DNA of 56,855 nucleotides from CAZFDT01 sp964518335 (GCA_964518335.1 CAZFDT010000032.1:1-56855); one strand, 5' to 3'; shown: positions 44,411-53,779, counted from the first letter of the stretch. Program-made: numbers and translations. The notes: generated by a model from the sequence alone, not told the origin.

Positions 44411-45855
44411 AGTGGACTTGGCGACCCTCGTGCGTGCTGGGCCTTGCCGTCGGCGAGCGGGCGATTCTCTGCGCCCAGGCCGGCGTCAACGGCGGCGCGA
44501 CGGTGCAGAAACTCGCCCGCTTTGAATTGAGCGGCGATGCATGGCAGAACGTCGCTGCGACGGGCGCGGCGCTGCGGGCGTTTCTGCGCCAGCACGGGAT
44601 TACTGCAACGCATGCGGCGATCGGACTGCCGGCCCGGTGGCTGGTGGCGCACGACCGCGAGGTGCCTCCTGCTGATGAGGCCCAGGCCGGCGCCATGCTG
44701 CGACTGCAGGTCGAGCGCCTGGTTGCAGCCGACCACACGGACGTGGTGTTCGATTATGCCGGTCGGCCCGACCCCGCCCAGACGACGCGCGTGCTGCTGG
44801 TGGGCACAGTCCGGCAGAAGCTCGACCAGGTGGTGTCGCTGGCGTCGGCCTCGGGCCTCACGACCGTCGGCGTGACCGCCACCGCGCTGGCGACCGGCGG
44901 CCTGTTGTCGCGCGACGACGACCGCACCATGGTCATGCTCAGCGAGCACGGCGCAGAGCTGGTCGCCATGAAGCAGGGCCGCGTCCATGGCCTTCGCCAC
45001 CTGGCACTGGGGGCTGGCGGGGACGAGGAATTTGCGCGTTTTGCCAGCGAAGTCCGCCGCGCGGTGGCGTTGTCGCCCGGTGCGGGTCAGGCCGCAGCGG
45101 CTCAGCTCCTGCGCTGGGACTGCCCGCAGTTGAGCGATCGCCAGCTTGCCGAGCTGTCGCGCAGCGCGGGGCTTGAGCCATGCGGCAAGTTGATGCTCGA
45201 TTCGCTGGGGGTGCACGTGTCGCCGGCGGCGCTCAATGGCAGCCTCGGTGGATTGGCGCCGCAGTCGTTCGTGCCGGCGGTGGCCGTGGCGTTGAGCGGA
45301 CTGCGCGGCGCCCGGCTGCCGGTGGATTTCCTGCACTCGCGCCTGGCGGCGCCCCGCGTGCGGCACATCACGAGGCTGCGCGTTCTGGCGATCGCCGCGG
45401 TCGCTGCAGTGATCCTGGGCCTGGTCGGGCTGTATCTGACCGTGACGCAGCGCGAAAGCGATGCGACAGCGCTGCAGGCGCGACTCAAAGCCATGGCGCC
45501 CGACATCAAAGCCGCCGAGGCCGCCGTGGCGCGCGTCAGCCTGGGCCGCGGTTACTACCGGACGCGCCCGCCCGTACTCGACTGTCTTGGGGCGGTGACG
45601 ATGGCGGTGCGGGATGACGATCCGTTGTGGATCACGTCGTTCAACTTCCGCGACACAAATCGTGGACAGTTGCAGGGCAAGGCGTCCGAGCAGCAAATGG
45701 TGCTGGCGTTCCTGGATCGGTTGCGGGGCGACCCGCGGTTTTCCGACGTGCAGTTGATGGACATGCGGGACGCCGGGGGCCGCAGCCGTGACATCGCGTT
45801 CTCGATCGGTTTTGCCTTCCGCGGCGGCGAGCGGGCGCAGGAGGCTGCACAATGA
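44404..45855 (+). CDS. gspL: GspL-type protein: PilM-like actin fold fused to PilN-like part
   Basis: 483 residues. Residues 1-300 have a PilM/GspL actin-like cytoplasmic domain (LGLAVGERAILCAQ, AAIGLPARWLVAHDREVP, LVGTVRQKLDQVVSLASASGL). A transmembrane helix (about 323-346, RLRVLAIAAVAAVILGLVGLYLTV) and a periplasmic PilN-like domain follow (LDCLGAVTMAVRDDDPLWITSFNF). It anchors GspE to the membrane with GspM. The helix region contains an in-frame GCT-GCA-GTG motif (45403). Confidence 0.88.
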   Translation: MVKWTWRPSCVLGLAVGERAILCAQAGVNGGATVQKLARFELSGDAWQNVAATGAALRAFLRQHGITATHAAIGLPARWLVAHDREVPPADEAQAGAMLRLQVERLVAADHTDVVFDYAGRPDPAQTTRVLLVGTVRQKLDQVVSLASASGLTTVGVTATALATGGLLSRDDDRTMVMLSEHGAELVAMKQGRVHGLRHLALGAGGDEEFARFASEVRRAVALSPGAGQAAAAQLLRWDCPQLSDRQLAELSRSAGLEPCGKLMLDSLGVHVSPAALNGSLGGLAPQSFVPAVAVALSGLRGARLPVDFLHSRLAAPRVRHITRLRVLAIAAVAAVILGLVGLYLTVTQRESDATALQARLKAMAPDIKAAEAAVARVSLGRGYYRTRPPVLDCLGAVTMAVRDDDPLWITSFNFRDTNRGQLQGKASEQQMVLAFLDRLRGDPRFSDVQLMDMRDAGGRSRDIAFSIGFAFRGGERAQEAAQ

Positions 45856-46385
45856 CCATGTCACGACGCGAGCGCTACATCGCCATCGCGGCCGCGGTGG
45901 TGGTCGGTCTGCTGGTGCTCGACCAAGCGGCGCTGTCGCCGCTGCTGGCCCGACTGACGGAAGCGGATGCGGCGATCGACCACTACCAGCAGGACCTGGC
46001 GCGTGCGGAGGGTCTGTTCGACAACCGCACGCATGCTCAGCGGGCGTGGCGAGACATGACCGGCGGCACGCTGCTGCGCGACGCGCCGGATGCCGAGAGC
46101 CAGGTCCTCAATCGCGCGCGCGAGTGGGCCCAGTCGGCGGGCCTGGCGCTGTCTTCGCTCAAGCCCGAACGGACGGAAAAGGAACGCGACTTTCAGAAGA
46201 TCACCATCCGCGCCACGGGCACGGGCACGATGGCGCAGATCGCACGGTTCCTCTATGCCGCGCAGACCGCGTCGATCCCGCTGCGCGTTACGGATCTGCA
46301 GATCACGGCCAGGCGCGACGGACAGGACGACCTGGCTCTGAACGTCGGGCTGGCGACGATTTACACACCACAGGAGTCTCGATGA
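45852..46385 (+). CDS. gspM: GspM/PilO-type inner-membrane protein
   Basis: 177 residues. It has a short N-terminus, a transmembrane helix (YIAIAAAVVVGLLVLDQAAL), a coiled coil (LARLTEADAAIDHYQQDLARAEGLF) and a ferredoxin-like periplasmic domain (ITIRATGTGTMAQIARFLYAAQTASIPLRVTDLQITAR) as in PilO/GspM. It overlaps both neighbours (ATGA at each side). It partners GspL. Confidence 0.88.
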   Translation: MTMSRRERYIAIAAAVVVGLLVLDQAALSPLLARLTEADAAIDHYQQDLARAEGLFDNRTHAQRAWRDMTGGTLLRDAPDAESQVLNRAREWAQSAGLALSSLKPERTEKERDFQKITIRATGTGTMAQIARFLYAAQTASIPLRVTDLQITARRDGQDDLALNVGLATIYTPQESR

Positions 46386-46960
46386 TGAGGGCGCTGGCCG
46401 GCTTGTTGCTGTTGACGATCTTCGCCTCGCTCGGCGCGGCGCAGGAGCGCGATGCATCGCGGCGACCGGATGCGTTCGAGAGCGAGTACGGCATGATCGT
46501 GCGGCGCAACGTCTTCGTGCGTGACCGCCGCGCGGCGCAGGCGCGAGCCCAGGCCCCCGAGCCCACTGCGGCGGATGCCGCGCCGCCGCCGCCCCCGCCG
46601 CCGATCCAGACGCAGTACGTGCTCGTAGGCGTGGTGTTCGAGGAGGACGAGGTCCGCGCTTATTTCGAGCATCTGGCGACGGCGACGTTGATGCGCGTGG
46701 CTCCGGGCGAGGAGATTGCCGGCGGCCGCATTACGGAGGTCCAGATGGACGCCGTGGAATACCTGGGCGAGGAGGGTTCGCTGTGGATCGAGATCGGGCA
46801 CGACCTGACGGGGCGGGCGGTGTCGCCGCGCCTGGGACCGACGGCGACGGGCACGACGCCGGGGACAACCGCCCCGGGCGCCGCGCCCGCAGCCGACGAG
46901 GCGGGACTCACCCCTGAAGAACGCATGCGGCGGCGACGCCTCCTGGAAGTAGCGCCATAA
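46382..46960 (+). CDS. GspC/PilP-like periplasmic protein
   Basis: 192 residues. A signal peptide (LAGLLLLTIFASLGAAQ) is followed by a Pro/Ala-rich linker and a homology-region-like beta domain (YVLVGVVFEEDEVRAYFEHLATATLMRVAPGEEIAGGRITEV). That domain has the pattern of GspC/PilP proteins, which link the inner-membrane platform to the secretin. It has no PDZ domain. The C-terminus is Thr/Pro/Ala-rich. It lies between gspM and gspD, the place expected for such a linker. Confidence 0.8.
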   Translation: MMRALAGLLLLTIFASLGAAQERDASRRPDAFESEYGMIVRRNVFVRDRRAAQARAQAPEPTAADAAPPPPPPPIQTQYVLVGVVFEEDEVRAYFEHLATATLMRVAPGEEIAGGRITEVQMDAVEYLGEEGSLWIEIGHDLTGRAVSPRLGPTATGTTPGTTAPGAAPAADEAGLTPEERMRRRRLLEVAP

Positions 46961-47003
46961 CCACCTGTCACCCACAGTCACGACGATCACATGGGAGCCC
47001 CGG

Positions 47004-49292
47004 ATGATGAAAGTCAACTGCAACGGAGCACGACTCGCCTGCTCGCTGCTGGTTCTAAGCATATTCTGCGCGACGGTGGCGGCGCAGAACGGGCAGGAAC
47101 CGCCCGCCCAGCGCGGCGTCACCCGCGCCGACGGCGGCCTGCTGCTGAACTTCCAGGACGCCAGCATCAACGCCGTGCTCGACGAGCTGTCGGCGTCGGC
47201 GGGATTTGTCGTCGTCAAGGAGGTGCGGCCCGAGGGACGCATCACGCTGGTCAGCCGCCAGCCGATCGATCCCGAAACAGCCGTGTCGCTGCTCAACACG
47301 GTGCTGCGCAATGGGGGATACGCGGCGATCCAGCAGGACCGCATCCTCAAGATCGTTCGTTCCGCCGACGCCAAGCGCCTGAGCATACCCGTGCGCGTGG
47401 GCAACGACCCGGCCAAGATCGCCGCGACCGATGAGCTGATCACGCAGGTGATTCCGCTGCGGTATGCCGACGCCACGCAGTTGCGACAGGACCTTCAACC
47501 CCTGATCAACGCCGATGCGGACTTCGCCTCCAACCAGTCGAGCAACGCCCTGGTCATCACCGACACGTCGGCGAACGTGCGACGGGTGGTGCAGATCGTC
47601 GCGGCGCTGGACACATCGATCGCCGACGCGGTGGATGTGCGTATTTTTCCACTCAAGTTCGCCAACGCCGCCAGCGCCGCGCAACTGATCAACGATGTGT
47701 TCGCCAACCTTGAAGTCGCTTCGGGCCAACAGCAGCAGGACCAGTTCGTCCCGCCGTGGCGTCGCGCCGAGCAACAGCAGCAAGGGGGCCAGCGCGGCCA
47801 GCAGACGCAGCGGGGCCAGGCGTCCGGCCGCGGCACGCGCGTCAGCGCCTCGTCGGACGACCGCACCAACTCCGTGGTCGTCTCCGGCCCGTCCGACACA
47901 CTCAACGCCGTCGCTCAGATCGTCAAGGAACTCGACGCCAATCCCGCCGAGGACGAAACCATCTTCGTCTATCGCCTGCGCAACGCCCAGTCGCTCAACG
48001 TCGAGAGCGTGCTCAACAGCCTCTTCAACGGCACACCCCCGACCAATCGCGGCACCACGTCGGGCACGACCACCGGTGGCAGCACGCTCCAACGCGCCTC
48101 GCGCACCACCGGCGGCGGCGGACGCACCTCCGGCGCCGGCGGCGCGTTCGGCTCGACCAGCATGACCACGGGGGGCCTGGGCCAGACCTCCACCCGCTTC
48201 GGCACCACGCAGCAGACCACCGGCGCCACCACCCGCCTCTCCTCCCAGTCGCTGCAGACCGCCTCGGATCTGGCCGGCCTCGTGTCCATCATCGCCGACC
48301 CCGACACCAACTCCCTGCTCGTCCGCACCAGCCCGATCCACTACGAGCGCGTCAAGCTCGTGCTCGAGGAACTCGACAAACCCGTCGCCCAGGTGCTCAT
48401 CAAGGTCCTCATCGCCGAGGTTACGCACGACAAGGGCTACGACATCGGCACCGAGTTCAGCGTGCTCAACATCCGACCCAGTGGCCTGGGACAAGACGTG
48501 GGCACCAGTTTCAACATCCCGACCATCGGCGCCGCGGCGACGGGCATGATCGTCCAGGTGCTCGAGGAAAACTTCACCGCCACCATCCGATTTCTCGAAA
48601 CGCAGGGTAAGCTCGACGTGCTCAGCCGGCCGTACATCCTTGCCTCCGACAACCAACTCGCCAGCATCACTGTCGGCCAGGAGGTCCCCTTCATCACCAA
48701 CAGTCGCATCACCGACACCGGGCAGACCATCAACACGATCGAGTACGGCGACGTGGGCATCCTGCTCGATGTGATTCCGCATATCAATCCCGACGGGCTG
48801 GTCATCCTCGACGTGGCGCCGGAGATCTCGACGCTGACCGGGACCACGGTTCCCATCAGCGAGCTGGTGTCAGCACCGGTGATCGCCAAGCGGTCGGCGG
48901 TGTCGCGCGTCGGCGTGCGCTCGGGCCAGACGGTGGTCATCGGAGGCCTGATGGAGGATCGCGTGGTTCAGACGATCAACAAGGTCCCGTTCCTGGGCGA
49001 TATCCCGCTGGTGGGCTATGCGTTCAAGCGCACGCAGAACAACAAGACGAAGACGGAACTGCTGATCTTCCTGACACCGCACGTGGCGGCCGAGCCGGAC
49101 CTGCTGGGCGGTATGACCAGGGAGGAAGTGCAGGGTACAAAGCTACTGCCCAAGGCGGTGGCGCCGGGCATCTATGAAGAGCACCGTGAGGGTCTGAAGC
49201 GTGGCGGCGAAGCGGCGCCGGCGGAGGGCGATATCATCGAAGGCGAGGAGCCGACCGATGAGCCGACGCCCGACGAGGCCGAACAACCCTGA
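47004..49292 (+). CDS. gspD: Type II secretion outer-membrane secretin GspD
   Basis: 762 residues. A signal peptide (LACSLLVLSIFCATVAA) is followed by an N0 domain (LLLNFQDASINAVLDELSASAGFVVV) and N1-N3 repeats. These are interrupted by Gln/Gly-rich (about 245-280) and Thr/Gly-rich (about 350-415) low-complexity loops. The secretin barrel domain comes last (VTHDKGYDIGTEFSVL, SRPYILASDNQLASITVGQEVPF, VPFLGDIPLVGYAF, ELLIFLTPHV) with an acidic tail. It forms the outer-membrane channel. The loops are larger than in typical GspD. No pilotin is obvious, though the next gene is a lipoprotein. Confidence 0.95.
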   Translation: MMKVNCNGARLACSLLVLSIFCATVAAQNGQEPPAQRGVTRADGGLLLNFQDASINAVLDELSASAGFVVVKEVRPEGRITLVSRQPIDPETAVSLLNTVLRNGGYAAIQQDRILKIVRSADAKRLSIPVRVGNDPAKIAATDELITQVIPLRYADATQLRQDLQPLINADADFASNQSSNALVITDTSANVRRVVQIVAALDTSIADAVDVRIFPLKFANAASAAQLINDVFANLEVASGQQQQDQFVPPWRRAEQQQQGGQRGQQTQRGQASGRGTRVSASSDDRTNSVVVSGPSDTLNAVAQIVKELDANPAEDETIFVYRLRNAQSLNVESVLNSLFNGTPPTNRGTTSGTTTGGSTLQRASRTTGGGGRTSGAGGAFGSTSMTTGGLGQTSTRFGTTQQTTGATTRLSSQSLQTASDLAGLVSIIADPDTNSLLVRTSPIHYERVKLVLEELDKPVAQVLIKVLIAEVTHDKGYDIGTEFSVLNIRPSGLGQDVGTSFNIPTIGAAATGMIVQVLEENFTATIRFLETQGKLDVLSRPYILASDNQLASITVGQEVPFITNSRITDTGQTINTIEYGDVGILLDVIPHINPDGLVILDVAPEISTLTGTTVPISELVSAPVIAKRSAVSRVGVRSGQTVVIGGLMEDRVVQTINKVPFLGDIPLVGYAFKRTQNNKTKTELLIFLTPHVAAEPDLLGGMTREEVQGTKLLPKAVAPGIYEEHREGLKRGGEAAPAEGDIIEGEEPTDEPTPDEAEQP

Positions 49293-49770
49293 GACGCAAC
49301 GCCGCATGCTGCACTGGTTCCTGCTGGTAGGCCTGACGCTGCTGTGCGGATGCGCATCGCCTGCGCCGACCACCATCAACGACAAGCCCCCGGCTCGTCC
49401 CGACCGGATCGATCCCATATCCAACACCGATCCGTGCGCCATGCGCCTGCACGACATCTGCGGCGGGCTGCTGCTCTATTTCGCCAAGCACGGCGACCTG
49501 CCGCAGCAACTGACGGACATGCACGATATCCCCGGGCTGGCGGGCGAGTCACCGTTCATCTGCCCCGTGTCGGGCCAGCCTTACACGTACAACCCCGCCG
49601 GCCTGCTCGCGCCGGAACGCCAGGAGCGCATCATCGTTTACGACGCCAGGCCATCGCATTCCAACATGCGCTGGGCGGTCCGCATTCAGGAGCCGGCGCC
49701 GGGGCAGCCGCTGGTGGCGCGCGTGGTGGCCTTGCCCGAGTCGTTTTTCGTGCTTCATCCGCCGCGGTGA
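49258..49770 (+). CDS. Small lipoprotein after gspD
   Basis: 170 residues from ATG 49258, overlapping the end of gspD; an ATG at 49306 would give a leader without positive charges, so the first is preferred. A lipoprotein signal (LLVGLTLLCGC) is followed by a globular domain reminiscent of the C-terminal part of pseudopilin-like proteins (LHDICGGLLLYFAKHGDLPQQL, SPFICPVSGQPYTYNPAG). A role as secretin pilotin or as a periplasmic T2SS accessory is possible from position, but no motif proves it. Confidence 0.72.
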   Translation: MSRRPTRPNNPETQRRMLHWFLLVGLTLLCGCASPAPTTINDKPPARPDRIDPISNTDPCAMRLHDICGGLLLYFAKHGDLPQQLTDMHDIPGLAGESPFICPVSGQPYTYNPAGLLAPERQERIIVYDARPSHSNMRWAVRIQEPAPGQPLVARVVALPESFFVLHPPR

Positions 49771-49772
49771 AA

Positions 49773-51482
49773 TCAAGCCTGGGCATGGCTGCGGTGCGTC
49801 GTGGCGGAGGCGACAGCCAACTGCAACGCCGCCGCCAGTCCGTCGCGCGTGGCCTCGAGCGCGAACATGTCGCGCCGGTGCCCGGGCAGCCAGCCGACGA
49901 CGTGCGGATGCTCGATCACCTGCCATGCGTACGCCTGCTCCTGGCCGTCGGGACTGACGGCCGTGGCCAGAACGCGCACGAGTGAGGCTTCGCCCAGACC
50001 CTGATACATCTCGTCGGTGGGGAGCCACGCCTCGCGCCAGGGCACGGGAAATCGCTGGGCATCATCGACCCGAATCGTACAGGGCACATGCGGGTGACGC
50101 GACGGGGGCGACGCCTCGCCGCTCCAGACCCAGTAGCGTCCGATCCAGCGACGGAACTGGGGCCAGTCGGCATACGCTCCGATGCCACAGTGGCTCACCA
50201 CCACTGGGCGGCCCGACTCGAACCACGGCCCCACGACCGCGCGGTGCGACGCACGCGCTTGTTGCTGCGTGTGATACAGCACCAGTGCGTCCGCCTCATC
50301 CAGCGCGTTGTCCGCCAGGTCGGCGGCGGCGTCCAGAACAGTCACGTGATGTCCAAGCGATTCCAGGGCGTCGCGCAGCCCCTCGCGGCCACTCATCGAC
50401 ACCCGCGGCCATTGCTGATGCCCGTCGGCCAGCAGTGCGATGCGCAAAGGGGTGACCTCGCCATACACCGGCGGATGCTGCATCACCTCCAGCGGTGCAA
50501 ACCACGTCTGCAGGGGCCAGGCCACGCGACGCTGCGTCCGAGCCGACTCGTGCGCCGCAAACGCCATCAGCGTCGCCGGGGCGCACTGCAGCAGATCGCA
50601 ACGGCAGGGACGATCGGGGGAGCTTTGCCATAGATCGCTCAGCAGCGCAGCGAACGTGTGCGCGAAGGGCATTGCATCGCACGTAACCTGGCGGTAGCCG
50701 TCGGTCGTCCAGAGCTTGAGGTGGGGCTCGATGACGAGCATGCCGCGGTCGCCGCGCACCGTGACGCCTGCGTGCGGCAGCGCGGGGGGTCCCGTGATGA
50801 ACATCGCCTGACGATGCTCGTCGTAGTGCGCCAGTACGATTGACGCCTGCTCGACGGCGTGGCCGTAACGATGCTGGTTCTGGTGGTCCAGCCCCGCCAA
50901 AATCCATTGCGGCTGGGCGTCGAACAGGAAGTTGGCCATGTCGAACCAATGCACCGTCCACGACAACATGTCCCAGTCGTCGCCGACGCGGGCTTCAATG
51001 ACCAGTCGATCGCCGATGACGGCCTGCTGGATCAGCTCGCGCGCCTTGACGAACCACGGCTCGTAACGGCGCTGATGTGCCACGGCCACGCGCGCGCCGG
51101 TGGCCCGTGTGACGCCGATCAATTCGTGAATCTGGTAGCCGTCCACGCCCAGGGGTTTTTCCACGGCGATCGCCTTGACGCCGCGGCGTGCCGCATCGAT
51201 CGCCTGAGGCACGTGCAGCGGGGGCCAGGTGCAGATGCTCACGGCGTCGGGCACGATCGTGTCGTACAGCGCCTCGGTGGAGGCGAAGAGCCGCGAGGCA
51301 GGGATGCCGTGGGCCAGGCCGAACGCCGCGAGGTTGTCGGCGTTGGGGTCCACCGCGTGAAGCGTTACGTCGGGGAACGCATCGCGATAGCCCTCGGCGT
51401 GAGCATAGGCGATGCCCCAGCCGACTTTGCCGCCCTGGGGTGAGCCGGGCCTGCCGCAACCGATGACGGCGGCGGTGTTCAT
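49773..51482 (-). CDS. Gfo/Idh/MocA-type oxidoreductase fused to a ThuA-like domain
   Basis: 569 residues. Residues 1-330 form an NAD(P)-dependent Gfo/Idh/MocA oxidoreductase. The nucleotide-binding start is AAVIGCGRPG; SICTWPPLHVPQAIDAARRGVKAIAVEKPLG is the family EKP motif region, with a catalytic-type WTVHWFDMANFLF. Residues 348-550 resemble ThuA, a glutamine-amidotransferase-like sugar-metabolism fold (LRIALLADGHQQWPRVSMSGREGLRDALESLGHHVTVLD, VVVSHCGIGAY). These two are usually separate neighbouring genes. The start overlaps the stop of the upstream isomerase by ATGA. Probable role: oxidation of a sugar or cyclitol; substrate unknown. Confidence 0.87.
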   Translation of the reverse strand: MNTAAVIGCGRPGSPQGGKVGWGIAYAHAEGYRDAFPDVTLHAVDPNADNLAAFGLAHGIPASRLFASTEALYDTIVPDAVSICTWPPLHVPQAIDAARRGVKAIAVEKPLGVDGYQIHELIGVTRATGARVAVAHQRRYEPWFVKARELIQQAVIGDRLVIEARVGDDWDMLSWTVHWFDMANFLFDAQPQWILAGLDHQNQHRYGHAVEQASIVLAHYDEHRQAMFITGPPALPHAGVTVRGDRGMLVIEPHLKLWTTDGYRQVTCDAMPFAHTFAALLSDLWQSSPDRPCRCDLLQCAPATLMAFAAHESARTQRRVAWPLQTWFAPLEVMQHPPVYGEVTPLRIALLADGHQQWPRVSMSGREGLRDALESLGHHVTVLDAAADLADNALDEADALVLYHTQQQARASHRAVVGPWFESGRPVVVSHCGIGAYADWPQFRRWIGRYWVWSGEASPPSRHPHVPCTIRVDDAQRFPVPWREAWLPTDEMYQGLGEASLVRVLATAVSPDGQEQAYAWQVIEHPHVVGWLPGHRRDMFALEATRDGLAAALQLAVASATTHRSHAQA

Positions 51483-52327
51483 GCGAACCACTCCTTGAGC
51501 CGCGCCGCCGAAGCAAGCACGGCGTCTTTGCCGGCGACTTCGAGCGTCGTCGGTCCGGTGAATTTGATCTTCTTCAGTGCCGCGGCGATCTGCGGCAGGC
51601 CGATGACACCGTCGCCCAGTGGAATCAGCCCCATGCCGCAGCCGTGCAGCTTCCCACGCTGGTCGAGCATCTCAGCGCCCAGGTCCTTCCAGTGGACGTG
51701 ACGAATGCGCTGGCCGAAGCGGGCGATGAACGCCAGCGGATCGCCACCGCCCAGCCAGAGGTTGCCGGTGTCGAGGTTGACCCCGACGGTGTCGGGATGG
51801 CCAAGCCGGTCGAGTACGCTGCTGAGTGCATCGATGTCGTCGGTGACGACGCCGTGCGGCTCCAGCAGCAGTTCGATGCCCAGCGACTCGGCCCACAAGA
51901 CCGGATGGTGCAGCTTTTCGGCAACGCTGAAGACGCGCTCGTCGTGGGAGAGGTTGCGGCCAAAGGCCGTCTTGGGGTCGCCCTCGGTGGTGATGACCTG
52001 CTTGACGCCCAGGAAGTGTGCGAGCTTGATGGCCTTGATGACCTGGTTCGTGCCGTAACAGTGGGGGCCGGCGGGATCGAGCAGGTTGGCGTGGGCGCAG
52101 ACGGCGGTGAGTTCGAGGCCCGCCTCGCGCACCATGGCCGCAAGCTCGTACGGCGGGCTGTCCAGCGACGCGGCGGCGGTGAACCCGAACTCGTTGCCCA
52201 GCAGCGCCCCGTCGTGGTTGTCCGTCAGGTCGGCGTAACGGAACCCCAGCTCGGCGATGGCGTGAAACTGCCGCCGTAGATCGCGGAACGGCTCGACCAG
52301 GGCGAAACATCCGACGATGATGGACAT
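51479..52327 (-). CDS. Sugar phosphate isomerase/epimerase (TIM barrel)
   Basis: 282 residues of the AP-endonuclease-2-like TIM-barrel family. Metal-site segments are ELLLEPHGVV, VGVNLDTGNLWLGG, IRHVHWKDLG and a C-terminal GPTTLEVAG. The family acts on sugars such as inosose, xylose or ketoses. It is the first gene of a two-gene minus-strand operon and is divergent from an AraC regulator (83 bp between starts), so it is probably induced by a sugar. Confidence 0.9.
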   Translation of the reverse strand: MSIIVGCFALVEPFRDLRRQFHAIAELGFRYADLTDNHDGALLGNEFGFTAAASLDSPPYELAAMVREAGLELTAVCAHANLLDPAGPHCYGTNQVIKAIKLAHFLGVKQVITTEGDPKTAFGRNLSHDERVFSVAEKLHHPVLWAESLGIELLLEPHGVVTDDIDALSSVLDRLGHPDTVGVNLDTGNLWLGGGDPLAFIARFGQRIRHVHWKDLGAEMLDQRGKLHGCGMGLIPLGDGVIGLPQIAAALKKIKFTGPTTLEVAGKDAVLASAARLKEWFA

Positions 52328-52410
52328 GGCGAGACCTCCCTGAAGATATCAACATCATCCGCGTGAGCGCCGCCATGTCTTGCCGCTTCAGCTCATGGTA
52401 GATTTTGCAC

Positions 52411-53259
52411 ATGCGGCACCGATCGATTGCGTTGTACGGCCACTGGCCACCGGGCAAGCACCGGGCGCTGCCTGCCCACCGCAACGTCGGGCTGGAGGTG
52501 GTCCTGATCGTGCGGGGGCAGTTGACGTGGCAGGTGGAGGGGCGCGTCGAGCCGGTGCTGCCCGGGTCGGTGTTCTTCACGCTCCCCTGGGAGATGCACG
52601 GCAGCGTGCGCGAGCGCGAGCCCGGCTGCGAATTGTTCTATGTGGTGGTGCGGCTGGATCGCACCTGGTCGCGGCCGAGCCGGACGTTCGGGTTTCACCG
52701 CGATCTGGGTCTGTCGCCGCGGCTGATGCGGCAGGTGCGCCAATCGCTGCTGGCCGCGCCGCGCCGATCGTGGCTGGCCACCACGAGGCTGGCGATGCTG
52801 ATCCCCGAACTCGTCGGCGAACTCAAACGTCCCGACAGCTCGCGCGAGGCGATCGCCGCCCTGACCCGGCTGGTGCTGATCGAGCTGCAGCGCAGCGTTC
52901 GTGGCGAGGCGTCCTCGCGGCCGCAACCCGCCGCCGAGCAGCGCGTGCGCCAGTTCGTCGATCGCATGCGCGAGGAGTGTCATCGTCCGTGGACGCTGGC
53001 GACCCTGGCCGAGGCGTGCGATCTTGGCCGCAGCCGATTCACCACGATCCTCACGCAGATCACAGGCGACAGTCCGATGCGGGCATTGAGCCGCGCCCGG
53101 GTCGATCGTGCCCAGCATCTGCTGGCGAACACCAACTGGCCGGTGACACGAATCGCGCTGGAGTGCGGCTTTGGCAGCTCGCAGCACTTTGCCGCGGTGT
53201 TCCGAGCGTACACCGGATGCACGGCGCGGCAATACCGCCAGCAGCACACGCGCACCTGA
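52411..53259 (+). CDS. AraC-family transcriptional regulator
   Basis: 282 residues from ATG 52411. The N-terminal half is a cupin-type sensor (LEVVLIVRGQLTWQVEGRVEPVLPGSVFFTLPWEMHG). The C-terminal 100 residues carry two helix-turn-helix units (WTLATLAEACDLGRSRFTTILTQITGDSP and WPVTRIALECGFGSSQHFAAVFRAYTG). It is divergent from the isomerase/oxidoreductase operon and most likely controls it. A TAGATT box ends 6 nt before the ATG, a spacing like that of the iclR-type and integrase genes, but no good -35 is present. Confidence 0.92.
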   Translation: MRHRSIALYGHWPPGKHRALPAHRNVGLEVVLIVRGQLTWQVEGRVEPVLPGSVFFTLPWEMHGSVREREPGCELFYVVVRLDRTWSRPSRTFGFHRDLGLSPRLMRQVRQSLLAAPRRSWLATTRLAMLIPELVGELKRPDSSREAIAALTRLVLIELQRSVRGEASSRPQPAAEQRVRQFVDRMREECHRPWTLATLAEACDLGRSRFTTILTQITGDSPMRALSRARVDRAQHLLANTNWPVTRIALECGFGSSQHFAAVFRAYTGCTARQYRQQHTRT

Positions 53260-53287
53260 CTGCGATGCCCCGCGCCCGCAGGCTCGA

Positions 53288-53722
53288 TCACACCCACACG
53301 TTCAGGAACACCGCCGGCTCGTTGATCTTGCCCACCAGCACGCCCGTGGCGGAGGTGACGAACTTCACCTCGTACTGCGGGTGCGCGTCGAGCCATTCGT
53401 TGATCTGCTGATCCATGTGCTCGATCGCGTCGAGGCGCAGCTTGGAGATGAACGTCTTGACGTGGATCGCACCCGTGCCCGGCGTATTGGGCGTGCGACT
53501 CCACTTCTCCTCGTGACGCTGGCCGTCGCCGAAGCGCTGGATGCGGCGGTTGCTCTTGGCGGACTCCGCCGCGTCCACCAGCTCGATGCCCGAGTCGTCG
53601 GCGCTCGTGACCACCTCGGCATCCTCGGCCTCCTCGATGTCATCAATCGGGATCGCCTCGGCGAGCAGTTCCTCGTCGGACTTGGCGTGGCCGTGTGCTT
53701 TCGATTCGTGAGGGTTCGACAT
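53288..53722 (-). CDS. Unrecognised acidic protein with a conserved-looking C-terminal domain
   Basis: 144 residues from ATG 53722, with GGAGAC 6 nt upstream. The first 75 residues are acidic and probably disordered (DELLAEAIPIDDIEEAEDAEVV). The rest looks like a compact alpha/beta domain (IHVKTFISKLRLDAIEHMDQQINEWLDAHPQYEVKFVTSATG) ending in FLNVWV. No family can be named with confidence. It is convergent with the AraC gene and follows the LigD-like gene on the same strand. Confidence 0.75.
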   Translation of the reverse strand: MSNPHESKAHGHAKSDEELLAEAIPIDDIEEAEDAEVVTSADDSGIELVDAAESAKSNRRIQRFGDGQRHEEKWSRTPNTPGTGAIHVKTFISKLRLDAIEHMDQQINEWLDAHPQYEVKFVTSATGVLVGKINEPAVFLNVWV

Positions 53723-53779
53723 GACAGTCTCCAGATCAGATGAAAACGCGGTCCGATGATGATACCGGCTCAACGCCGT

